Of a DNA stretch of 19,977 nt, positions 6,857 through 18,227 are shown piece by piece. The position numbers and the translations under genes were made by a program. How positions within the stretch are numbered: the first letter of the stretch is position 1; the number at the start of each line of letters is the position of its first letter. The stretch spans positions 1 to 19,977 of the forward strand of contig JAXLQJ010000117.1 of the NCBI GenBank assembly GCA_046331705.1, written 5' to 3'. Origin of the DNA: JADJOY01 sp046331705 [NCBI: bacterium]. GTDB taxonomy: Bacteria; JADJOY01. The notes beneath the pieces were generated by a model. The model was not told where the DNA came from. It was given only the letters and a program-made list of their open reading frames with translations, and did no database searches.

Positions 6857-8176
6857 ATGATTCGCCAGATTGCCTCGGCTCTTCTTCTCGCACTCGCCGT
6901 GACCGCCCCCCAGGCCCGGGCTGCCACCGGTGGCCCCATGACGGCCGACCAGGCCGTCCAGATCGCCCTTCGCCAGGGCACCCAGGCCATCCAGGCCGAA
7001 GCCTCGCTGCTCGACGCCCGCTCCGGGCTGTGGAGCGCCTACTCGGGCGTGCTCCCGCACGTCTCCGCCGACGCGTCACGCTCGGGCGGGAAGACCCGCG
7101 AGAGCTCTCCGTCGGGAATCACGGATGACCGCGGCTACAATGGCTCCTACGGCCTGAGCGGCAGCTGGGGTGTGCTGAACCTGTCGTCGTGGGCGTCCGT
7201 GAGTTCGGCGCGCCGTGGTTCGGCCGCCGCGAAGTACGAGCGTGCCGCGACGCGTGCGCAGATCGTGCTCGACACGAAGCGGCAGTTCTACGAAGTCGTG
7301 AAGTCCATGCACCTGGCTCGCGTGTCCGCGCAGGCGCTCAAGCTTTCGCGGGATGACGAACGGCGCGTGCGCGCGCTGTACGAAGTCGGCTCGGTGTCGA
7401 AGAGCGACCTCCTCAAGGCGCGGGTGCGGACTTCGCAGAGCGAACTCGACTCGCTGGTCGCGGACCACAACGTCACCGCGCAGCGGGTGCGGCTCGCCAC
7501 CCAGCTCGGCCTGTCCGAGTCGGCGCTGGGGGACGTGGATTCCACGCTCTCGACGGCGACGGCGGGGGCCGATGCCGCGGCGATCATGGCCGAGGCGCGC
7601 ACGAACCGGCCGGACGTGAAGGCCGCCGAGGCGTCGTACGCGAGCGCCCAGTGGCGCCTGCGCTCCGTGCAGCTGTCGCGCCTGCCGAGCGTGTCGGCGA
7701 CGGGTTCGTACACGCCGAAGTCGGTGTCCAGCTCGAGCTACGTCTCGCCGATCGACGGCCCGCAGAGCGGCAGTGGCTGGGCGAAGGGCGACATGAGCGG
7801 CCGGCTCGCGCTGAGCATGAGCCTGTTCGACGGACTCGCCACCGAGGCGCGCGTCGCTTCGGCGCGGGCAGGAGAAATGCGCGCGCGTGAAACCCGGGAC
7901 GCGCTGCTCCGTAATCTCGACAGCGAGGTGCGCATCGCGGTGCTCGGCTACACCGAGGCCACGGAGCGCGAGTCGCTCGCCCGCCGGACGCTCGAGTCGG
8001 CGAGCGAGAACCTCAACCTCGTGCAGCAGAAGTACAACGTCGGGTCGGCGACCATCCTCGACCTCATCGATTCCCAGGTGCAGCTGCAGCGTGCCCAGAG
8101 TGATCTCGTTTCCGCCATGGCCGCGATTCGCGTGGCCGAAGCGGAACTCGACCAGGTCCGCGGCCGCGGCGAGTGA
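6857..8176 (+). CDS. TolC-like outer-membrane efflux channel
   Basis: A 439-residue outer-membrane factor (OEP family). Two adjacent ATGs exist at 6854 and 6857; the second is better placed relative to GGAGGA at 6848-6853. A signal peptide with a hydrophobic core at about residues 5-16 ends near 'PQARA' (about 22). The mature part shows the internal repeat typical of the family: an early 'MTADQAVQIALRQ' helix, long Ala/Arg/Glu-rich helices, and a late 'TLESASENLNLVQQKYNVGS' then 'ATILDLIDSQVQLQRAQSDL', a classical TolC/OEP signature. Trimers form the exit duct for tripartite pumps or type I secretion. The adaptor gene begins 22 bp downstream, so this is the outer component of the following pump. 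Confidence 0.92.
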   Translation: MIRQIASALLLALAVTAPQARAATGGPMTADQAVQIALRQGTQAIQAEASLLDARSGLWSAYSGVLPHVSADASRSGGKTRESSPSGITDDRGYNGSYGLSGSWGVLNLSSWASVSSARRGSAAAKYERAATRAQIVLDTKRQFYEVVKSMHLARVSAQALKLSRDDERRVRALYEVGSVSKSDLLKARVRTSQSELDSLVADHNVTAQRVRLATQLGLSESALGDVDSTLSTATAGADAAAIMAEARTNRPDVKAAEASYASAQWRLRSVQLSRLPSVSATGSYTPKSVSSSSYVSPIDGPQSGSGWAKGDMSGRLALSMSLFDGLATEARVASARAGEMRARETRDALLRNLDSEVRIAVLGYTEATERESLARRTLESASENLNLVQQKYNVGSATILDLIDSQVQLQRAQSDLVSAMAAIRVAEAELDQVRGRGE

Positions 8177-8198
8177 CGCGAAAGGAAGCAGGACACCC

Positions 8199-9482
8199 AT
8201 GAACAAGAAGGCGCTGCTGTGGGGCATCCTCGGCCTCGTCGTGGTGGGCGGCCTGACGGCTGCCGGCATCGCGAACAACGCCCGCAGCAAGGTCCAGTCC
8301 GTCCAGCTCGCCCGCGTGCGGCGTGAGGACATCACGTCGCAGGTGCGCGCGCCGGGCAAGATCGAGCCGAAGACGCAGGTCAAGATCAGCGCGGACATCG
8401 TGGGCAAGATCGTGGGCCTGTACGTCAAGGAAGGCGATCGCGTCCGCAAGGACCAGCTCATGCTCCAGCTCGACGACACGCAGTACCGCAGCGCCCACGC
8501 CCAGACGCGGGCCGGGCTCGCGGCGGCGCAGGCGCGGCTGCGTGAAGCGCAGTCGGCGATGCGTGTGAACGAGGCGAACTTCGCCCGCCAGCGCCAGCTG
8601 TACGACCAGAAGCTGCTTTCGACCGCCGAATGGGAGCAGGCGCAGAACGCCCACGAGGGCGCGCGCGTGGCTGTGGCCACGGCGCAAGAGGACGCCACGC
8701 GGGCGGCGGCGGCGCTCGACGCGGCCGCGGACAACCTGCGCAAGTGCCGCTTTCTCGCACCGTTCGACGGTGTCGTGAGCGCGCTGAACGTGGAGGCCGG
8801 CGAGAACGTGATTCCCGGCACCATGAACAACATCGGCACCGAGATCCTCGTGGTGTCCGACCTGTCGCGCATGCTCGTCCGGGCCGACGTGGACGAGACC
8901 GACGTCGTGGACATGCGACTCGGCCAGCACACGAAGATCTCCGTGGACGCGTTCCCGGACACCACGTTCCCGGGGACCGTCACCGAGATCGGCAACACGG
9001 CCAAGCGTTCGATCACGTCCACGGTGGACGGCCAGACGAACTTCGAAGTGAAGGTCGTGTTCGACCAGAACGTGCCCGAAGTGCGTCCCGGCATGACCGC
9101 CGACGTCGAGATCGCGACCGGCACGCATGCCCAGGCCCTGGTCGTCCCGATCCAGGCCGTCGTGGTGCGCACCGAGCGCGAACTCGAGCGCGCGGCGAAG
9201 AAGGGCAACGCCAAGGATCGCGCGGCGCGGCGCGCCGCCGCCACGGCCGACGAGGACACGGTGGGCCGTCGCGACAAGGAAATCACGGGCGTGTTCGTCG
9301 TGCGCAACCAGGTCGCGACGTTCGTGCCGGTGCGGACGGGCCTCGCGAGCGAGACCATGATCGAGGTGTTCGGCGACCTGAAGGAGACCGACACAGTGGT
9401 GTCCGGTCCCTACAAGGCGCTGCGCGAACTCAAGCCGGGCGGCAAGGTGAAGAAGGAAGCCGCCGCGAAGGGGAAGAAGTGA
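8199..9482 (+). CDS. MacA/HlyD-type periplasmic adaptor subunit
   Basis: A 427-residue membrane-fusion protein starting five bases after GCAGGA. It has an N-terminal membrane anchor (about 5-26), a first biotinyl-lipoyl half '[20 protein letters not shown]', a long alpha-helical hairpin (about 95-180), the second lipoyl half '[19 protein letters not shown]', and a beta-barrel with '[16 protein letters not shown]'. No lipobox was seen, so it is anchored by the helix. A charged Arg/Lys/Ala-rich insert at about 325-362 interrupts the membrane-proximal region, and the C-terminus is a lysine-rich tail. It links the inner-membrane MacB-type complex to the TolC-like channel. Its stop overlaps the GTG start of the ATPase by 4 bp (GTGA). 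Confidence 0.92.
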   Translation: MNKKALLWGILGLVVVGGLTAAGIANNARSKVQSVQLARVRREDITSQVRAPGKIEPKTQVKISADIVGKIVGLYVKEGDRVRKDQLMLQLDDTQYRSAHAQTRAGLAAAQARLREAQSAMRVNEANFARQRQLYDQKLLSTAEWEQAQNAHEGARVAVATAQEDATRAAAALDAAADNLRKCRFLAPFDGVVSALNVEAGENVIPGTMNNIGTEILVVSDLSRMLVRADVDETDVVDMRLGQHTKISVDAFPDTTFPGTVTEIGNTAKRSITSTVDGQTNFEVKVVFDQNVPEVRPGMTADVEIATGTHAQALVVPIQAVVVRTERELERAAKKGNAKDRAARRAAATADEDTVGRRDKEITGVFVVRNQVATFVPVRTGLASETMIEVFGDLKETDTVVSGPYKALRELKPGGKVKKEAAAKGKK

Positions 9483-10206
9483 GCGACTCCGGTGCGTTGA
9501 TCGCCATTCGCGGGCTGCATCGCGTCTACCAGGTGGGCGACCAGGAAGTCCGCGCGCTCGACGGCGTGGACCTGGACATCCGTGCGAACGAGTACGTCGC
9601 CATCATGGGGCCGTCGGGCTCGGGCAAGTCCACCCTCATGAACATCCTCGGCTGCCTCGACACGCCGTCCCTGGGATCCTACCGGCTCAAGGACGCCGAG
9701 ATCGCGAAGATGTCCGACGACGAGCTCGCGCGGATCCGCAACCAGGAGATCGGCTTCGTCTTCCAGACGTTCAACCTGCTGCCGCGCGCGGATGCGCTTC
9801 ACAACGTCGAGCTTCCGCTCGTGTACGCCGGCCTCAAGCACGAGGAGCGGCGCGCACGCGCGAAGCAGGCGCTGGAGACCGTCGGCTTGGGCGAACGCAT
9901 GAAGCACCGGCCGAACGAACTGTCGGGCGGCCAGCGTCAGCGCGTGGCGATCGCGCGCGCCCTCGTGAACCGGCCCAGCATCATCCTCGCCGACGAACCG
10001 ACCGGTAATCTCGATTCGCGGACGGGCGAGGAGATCATGACGGCGTTCGAGAACATCTGGAAGCAGGGCAACACGGTGATCCTCGTGACGCACGAAGCCG
10101 ACATCGCGGAGCACGCGCGGCGGATCGTGCGCATGAAGGACGGCCGGATCGAGAGCGACGTCGTGAACCCGCACCCGCGTACGGTCTCGGGGGCGGCGGC
10201 CCACGC

Positions 10207-10210
<4 letters not shown>
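9479..10210 (+). CDS. MacB/LolD-type ABC transporter ATPase
   Basis: A 243-residue nucleotide-binding subunit. The start is the GTG overlapping the adaptor stop, since the protein begins normally there ('[19 protein letters not shown]'). Visible motifs are Walker A 'GPSGSGKST' at 44-52, a Q-loop '[10 protein letters not shown]' with the MacB/LolD-type following sequence, signature 'LSGGQRQR' from 148, Walker B '[13 protein letters not shown]' with Asp172/Glu173, and switch His205 in 'VTHE'. MacB-family ATPases drive periplasmic mechanotransmission rather than classical substrate passage. In E. coli MacB the ATPase and permease are fused; here they are separate genes. The stop overlaps the first permease start by 4 bp (ATGA). 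Confidence 0.96.
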
Positions 10211-11424
<1,214 letters not shown>

Positions 11425-11428
11425 CGTC

Positions 11429-12700
11429 ATGACCACGCTCGCACTGCTTCGGGAAACGTTCGACATGGCGCGCGGCGCGCTCGTGGCCAACCGGCTGCGC
11501 TCGCTGCTCGCGCTGCTCGGCGTGGTGATCGGCGTCGCCACGGTGATCGGCATGGTCGCACTCATCAACGGCTTCCAGCGCCAGTTCGCGCAGAACATCC
11601 AGTCGATCGGCAACAACACGATCTACATCCGCCGCATCCGGCCCGGCGTGAACTTCTCGAACGAGATCCCGGATTCGCTGAAGCAGCGCAAGGCCTTCAC
11701 GATGGAGGACGCGCGCGCGATCCTGGACCGCGCCCCCTCGGTCAAGGCGATCGCGCCGTTCAAGTTTCCCTACGACAACATCCGCCTCGGCTACCGCGAG
11801 AAGCTCACGAAGGCGACCTTCGTGTACGGCACGAACGACCAGTACCTGATCGCGCACAACTACGACCTCGCGAACGGCCGCTTCTTCACGCCGCAGGAGG
11901 TCGCCGAGAACGCGAACGTCGTGGTGATCGGCAAGGACACGCGCGAGGCGCTCTTCGGTGACGCCGCCGGCATCGGCCGCACGGTGCGCCTGAACGGCAT
12001 CCCGTTCACGGTGATCGGCGAGTTCGAGAAGAAGGGCAAGATGCTCGGCAACAACTTCGACGAGGTGGCGTGCGTGCCGTACACGGTGATGGACAAGTAC
12101 TGGTCCGCCCCGTACAACGCGCCACCGTGGTTCCCGAAGAAGGGCGAGCTGTTCCTCGACGCGACCGCGGTGTCGCCCGAGCTCAGCGCCAAGGCGGTGC
12201 AGGAGATCAGCGAGGTGCTGCGCGTGCGCCGGCACCTGCCGAGCAACAAGCTCAACGACTTCGCGATCTTCACCGACGACGCGTTCCTGTCGCTCTACAA
12301 CACCGTCACGGGCGGCATCTTCGCGCTCATGACGCTCGTGGCGTCCATCTCGCTGCTCGTCGGCGGCATCGGCGTCATGAACATCATGCTCGTCGCCGTG
12401 ACCGAGCGCACCCGCGAGATCGGCGTCCGCAAGGCGCTCGGCGCACCACGCCGCGCGATCCTGATGCAGTTCCTGGTCGAGGCCGTGCTGCTCACCGGGC
12501 TCGGCGGGCTCACGGGAATCGTGATCGGCGCCGGCATCTCGTTCCTCGTGAAGGCGGTGAGCCCGCTGCCGACCTACGTGAGCGCCTGGTCCGTGGTGAC
12601 GGCGCTGCTGTTCTCCGCGGTCGTCGGCGTGTTCTTCGGGCTCTATCCGGCCATGCGCGCGTCGCGTCTCGATCCGGTGGAATCCCTGCGCTACGAGTGA
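11429..12700 (+). CDS. MacB/FtsX-family permease, subunit 2
   Basis: A 423-residue paralogue of the preceding permease, starting 4 bp after its stop with little Shine-Dalgarno sequence, which fits translational coupling. The layout is the same: a first helix near 20-42 ('LLALLGVVIGVATVIGMVAL'), a periplasmic domain about 45-290, and three C-terminal helices. The 'GGIGVMNIMLVAVTERTREIG' and '[20 protein letters not shown]' segments nearly match subunit 1, and the end 'RLDPVESLRYE' is parallel. The periplasmic domain differs strongly, with an aromatic-rich stretch around residues 217-236 (including 'KYWSAPYNAPPWFP') not seen in subunit 1. The two permeases therefore probably share the ATPase and divide contacts with the adaptor or substrate; that is inference. 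Confidence 0.94.
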   Translation: MTTLALLRETFDMARGALVANRLRSLLALLGVVIGVATVIGMVALINGFQRQFAQNIQSIGNNTIYIRRIRPGVNFSNEIPDSLKQRKAFTMEDARAILDRAPSVKAIAPFKFPYDNIRLGYREKLTKATFVYGTNDQYLIAHNYDLANGRFFTPQEVAENANVVVIGKDTREALFGDAAGIGRTVRLNGIPFTVIGEFEKKGKMLGNNFDEVACVPYTVMDKYWSAPYNAPPWFPKKGELFLDATAVSPELSAKAVQEISEVLRVRRHLPSNKLNDFAIFTDDAFLSLYNTVTGGIFALMTLVASISLLVGGIGVMNIMLVAVTERTREIGVRKALGAPRRAILMQFLVEAVLLTGLGGLTGIVIGAGISFLVKAVSPLPTYVSAWSVVTALLFSAVVGVFFGLYPAMRASRLDPVESLRYE

Positions 12701-12725
12701 CGGTCGCGCGACGCGGGCGGTCTGG

Positions 12726-12731
12726 TAAAGT
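12726..12731 (+). promoter_or_regulatory. Possible extended -10 element directly upstream of uvrA
   Basis: TAAAGT, preceded by TGG, lies nine bases before the uvrA ATG in a 40-bp gap. No good -35 box is found 15-19 bases upstream. No Shine-Dalgarno sequence precedes the ATG. If this is a real -10, transcription would start almost at the ATG and the mRNA would be leaderless or nearly so. Alternatively uvrA is simply read through from the pump operon. Confidence 0.3.
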
Positions 12732-12740
12732 GCCGCGGCC

Positions 12741-15613
<2,873 letters not shown>

Positions 15614-15617
<4 letters not shown>

Positions 15618-16714
15618 ATGCCGACACGATGACGGCGGAAGCCACGAGCACTCGAACTCGCGCCAAGACCATGCGCGCGATCGTCAAGACACAGGCGGCC
15701 GAAGGCGCGGAGATCCGCGAAGTCCCGGTGCCGTCGCCCGGACCCGGCGAGATCCTGTTGAAGGTGAAACGGGCCGGTGTCTGCGGCACCGATCTCCACA
15801 TCTGGACCTGGGACCGCTGGGCGCAGTCCCGCATGAAGCCGCCCGTCACGATCGGGCACGAGTTCGTGGGCGAGGTCGTCGAGCTGGGCACGGGTGTCAC
15901 GAACGTGCGGCTCGGCGACCTCGTCTCGTGTGAGAGCCACGTCGTCTGCAACACGTGCCTCTCGTGCCGCACGGGCAACGGGCACGTCTGCGAGAACACG
16001 AAGATCCTCGGCGTGGACATCAACGGCGGCTTCGCCGAGTACGTCGCCGTGCCCGCGGTCAACGCATGGCAGGTGCCGCGGAACATCCCGATCGAGATGG
16101 CGGCCTGCATGGAGCCTTGCGGGAACGCCGTGCACACGGCGTTCGCCGGCCCGCTCTCGGGCTGCAACATCGCGGTCACCGGTTGCGGCCCGATCGGGCT
16201 GTTCGCGATCGGCGTCGCCCGCGCCGCGGGCGCGGCCCGCGTATTCGCGTCCGACGTGTCGCCCTACCGGCTCGACCTCGCGCGCAAGATGAACGCCGAC
16301 GCCGTCATCGACGTGTCCAAGGAGAACTTCGTGGACCGCGTGAACGAGCTGACGCACGGCCGCGGCCTCGACGGCGTGCTCGAGATGTCGGGCCACCCCG
16401 CGGCCATGCGTGACGGTCTCGCCGCGCTGCGCATGGGCGGCCGCATGTCGCTGCTCGGCCTGCCGACCGAACCGTTCGAGCTCGACTGGAACCGGCTCCT
16501 GATCTTCAAGGGCATCACGCTGCACGGCATCATCGGCCGGCGCATGTACGACACCTGGTACCAGATGGACCAGCTCATGGGCTCGGGGCGCCTCGACATC
16601 CGTCCGGCCATCACGCACGTGATGGACATGGAGAAGTTCGAGACCGCGATCGGGCTGCTGCGCGAAGGCAAGGCGGGCAAGGTCGTGCTGGTGCCGTGGG
16701 GCGAGAAGGCCTAG
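15614..16714 (+). CDS. tdh: L-threonine 3-dehydrogenase (zinc-dependent, NAD)
   Basis: Oxidises L-threonine to 2-amino-3-ketobutyrate, the first step of threonine breakdown to glycine. The medium-chain dehydrogenase landmarks are all present. Counting from the ATG at 15671 they fall at the E. coli TDH numbers: Cys38 in 'CGTDLH', then His63-Glu64 in 'GHEFVGEV'. A structural zinc site follows with four cysteines (C-x2-C-x2-C-x7-C from 15949). The nucleotide fold motif is '[13 protein letters not shown]', and '[10 protein letters not shown]' and '[18 protein letters not shown]' match TDH well. The ATG at 15614 overlaps the uvrA stop (ATGA) and adds 19 residues rich in Thr, Ala and Arg; the ATG at 15671 has no clear ribosome site. 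I take 15614 but the start is unsure. kbl follows 10 bp later. Confidence 0.95.
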
Positions 16715-16724
16715 GGAGGCGGCG

Positions 16725-17930
16725 ATGTTCGACACCATGAAGCCCATGCTCGAGGCGGAACTGCAGAAGATCCGCGACGCGGGCCTGTACAAGAACGAGC
16801 GCGTGATCGCGTCCCCGCAGGGCGCGCAGGTCACGCTCGAGGACGGCCGCGAGGTGATCGTGTTCTGCGCGAACAACTACCTCGGGCTCTCGAGCCACCC
16901 ACGCGTCATCGCGGCGGCGCACCGCGCGCTCGATTCGCACGGCTACGGCATGTCGTCCGTGCGCTTCATCTGCGGCACGCAGGACCTGCACAAGCAGCTC
17001 GAACGACGCATTTCGGAGTTCCTCGGCACCGAGGACACGATCCTGTACGCGGCGTGCTTCGACGCCAACGGCGGCGTGTTCGAGCCGCTGCTCGGCGAGG
17101 CCGACGCGATCATCTCCGACGAGCTCAATCACGCGTCCATCATCGACGGCATCCGGCTCTGCAAGGCACAGCGCTGGCGCTACAAGACCAACGACATGCC
17201 CGACCTCGAACGCTGCCTGAAGGAGGCGGTGGACAAGGGTTGCCCCCAGAAGCTGGTGGTGACCGACGGTGCGTTCAGCATGGACGGCACCGTGGCGAAC
17301 CTGAAGGCGATCGTCGAGCTGGCCGAGAAGTACGGCGCCATGGTGATGACGGACGAATGCCATACGCTGGGGTTCGTGGGACGCACCGGCCGCGGCACTC
17401 CGGAACTGCACGGCGTGCAGGGCCGCGTGGACATCATCACCGGGACGCTCGGCAAGGCGCTCGGCGGGGCGCTCGGCGGCTTCACGTCGGGCCGTCGTGA
17501 GATCGTCGCCATGCTGCGCCAGCGTTCGCGCCCGTACCTGTTCAGCAACGCGCTGCCGCCGGCCGTGGTGGGGGCGAGCCTCGAGGTGCTCGACCTGCTG
17601 ACCGAGACCACGGCACTGCGCGACCGGCTCGAGGCGAACACGAAGCGGTTCCGCCAGGGCATGGCGGCGGCGGGCTTCGAACTCAAGCCCGGCGACCATC
17701 CGATCGTGCCGATCATGCTGTACGAGGAAAAACTGGCCCACGACATGGCCGCGCGGCTCCTGGAGAAGGGCATCTACGTGATCGGTTTCTCGTTTCCGGT
17801 GGTGCCGAGAGGGCAGGCGCGCATCCGCGTCCAGCTCTCGGCGGCGCACACCGACGAGCAGATCGACCGGGCCATCGCGGCATTCACGGAGGTGGGTCGT
17901 GACCTGGGGGTGCTGGCGGGAAATCGCTGA
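16725..17930 (+). CDS. kbl: Glycine C-acetyltransferase (2-amino-3-ketobutyrate CoA ligase)
   Basis: A 401-residue PLP enzyme (E. coli Kbl is 398) that cleaves 2-amino-3-ketobutyrate with CoA to glycine and acetyl-CoA, completing the pathway begun by Tdh. The start follows AGGGAGG at 16713-16719. The N-terminal region '[19 protein letters not shown]' and '[13 protein letters not shown]' are family marks. '[13 protein letters not shown]' and '[15 protein letters not shown]' line the PLP site, and the PLP-binding lysine is Lys244 in 'GTLGKALGG', the same number as in E. coli. '[23 protein letters not shown]' follows. The specificity (Kbl rather than 5-aminolevulinate synthase or 8-amino-7-oxononanoate synthase) is supported by the neighbouring tdh. 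Confidence 0.97.
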   Translation: MFDTMKPMLEAELQKIRDAGLYKNERVIASPQGAQVTLEDGREVIVFCANNYLGLSSHPRVIAAAHRALDSHGYGMSSVRFICGTQDLHKQLERRISEFLGTEDTILYAACFDANGGVFEPLLGEADAIISDELNHASIIDGIRLCKAQRWRYKTNDMPDLERCLKEAVDKGCPQKLVVTDGAFSMDGTVANLKAIVELAEKYGAMVMTDECHTLGFVGRTGRGTPELHGVQGRVDIITGTLGKALGGALGGFTSGRREIVAMLRQRSRPYLFSNALPPAVVGASLEVLDLLTETTALRDRLEANTKRFRQGMAAAGFELKPGDHPIVPIMLYEEKLAHDMAARLLEKGIYVIGFSFPVVPRGQARIRVQLSAAHTDEQIDRAIAAFTEVGRDLGVLAGNR

Positions 17931-17961
17931 CCGCCGGAACTCCTCGGAGGGCAGGAGAGAG

Positions 17962-17992
17962 GCGCCGGGCCACGGTCCGGCGCTTCTTCATT
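17962..17992 (+). terminator. Rho-independent terminator after kbl
   Basis: A 9-bp GC-rich stem (17962-17970 with 17975-17983, one G-U pair) with a CACG loop is followed by TTCTTCATT at 17984-17992. It lies 31 bp after the kbl stop and closes the uvrA-tdh-kbl unit. Confidence 0.8.
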
Positions 17993-18079
17993 CGGGATTG
18001 CGGTGCTGAACGATGATTGGTGTGGAAAAACTGTCGTCAATAGCGACATTTCATTTCAAGGTGGCACCGTTTACCCTTC
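17993..18079 (+). other. AT-richer intergenic segment with a short inverted repeat
   Basis: The 297-bp gap between kbl and the last gene (17931-18227) contains the terminator, this segment and the half-site region. This part is visibly richer in A/T than its surroundings. It holds an inverted repeat TGTCG (18032-18036) / CGACA (18044-18048) and an A5 run at 18026-18030. This is where the promoter of the following gene would be expected, but I could not pick -35/-10 boxes with confidence. A 167-codon open frame starting at 18013 has no coding-like protein and crosses into the next gene, so it is not annotated. Confidence 0.4.
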
Positions 18080-18115
18080 TGTCAGCGGTTCTTGTCATCG
18101 GCGTGACCGATGACA
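18080..18115 (+). promoter_or_regulatory. Candidate operator with three TGTCAkCGG half-sites
   Basis: TGTCAGCGG (18080-18088) and TGTCATCGG (18093-18101) are direct copies 13 bp apart. The second also forms a perfect 9-bp inverted repeat with CCGATGACA (18107-18115) across a 5-bp spacer. The array lies 113-148 bp upstream of the next ATG, in the most AT-rich intergenic stretch of the window. Repeated half-sites in this position suggest a dimeric regulator. As RNA the inverted pair would form a hairpin with a 5-base loop, but no T-run follows. Confidence 0.5.
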
Positions 18116-18227
18116 GATTCTCGTCCCGACTCGTTCCCCACGAACGGCTCGCAACCGTTTGCCCGCGTGCGGATCCCGTCCGCGATCCCTCATGCGGGTG
18201 CTCCACGAATCGTCTACGGGAGGATTC

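Noticed and set aside
7076-9394. 772-codon minus-strand frame over the tolC-like and adaptor genes
   Set aside because: Same cause; Ser/Arg-rich product, no ribosome site or domain, and both plus-strand genes are strongly supported.
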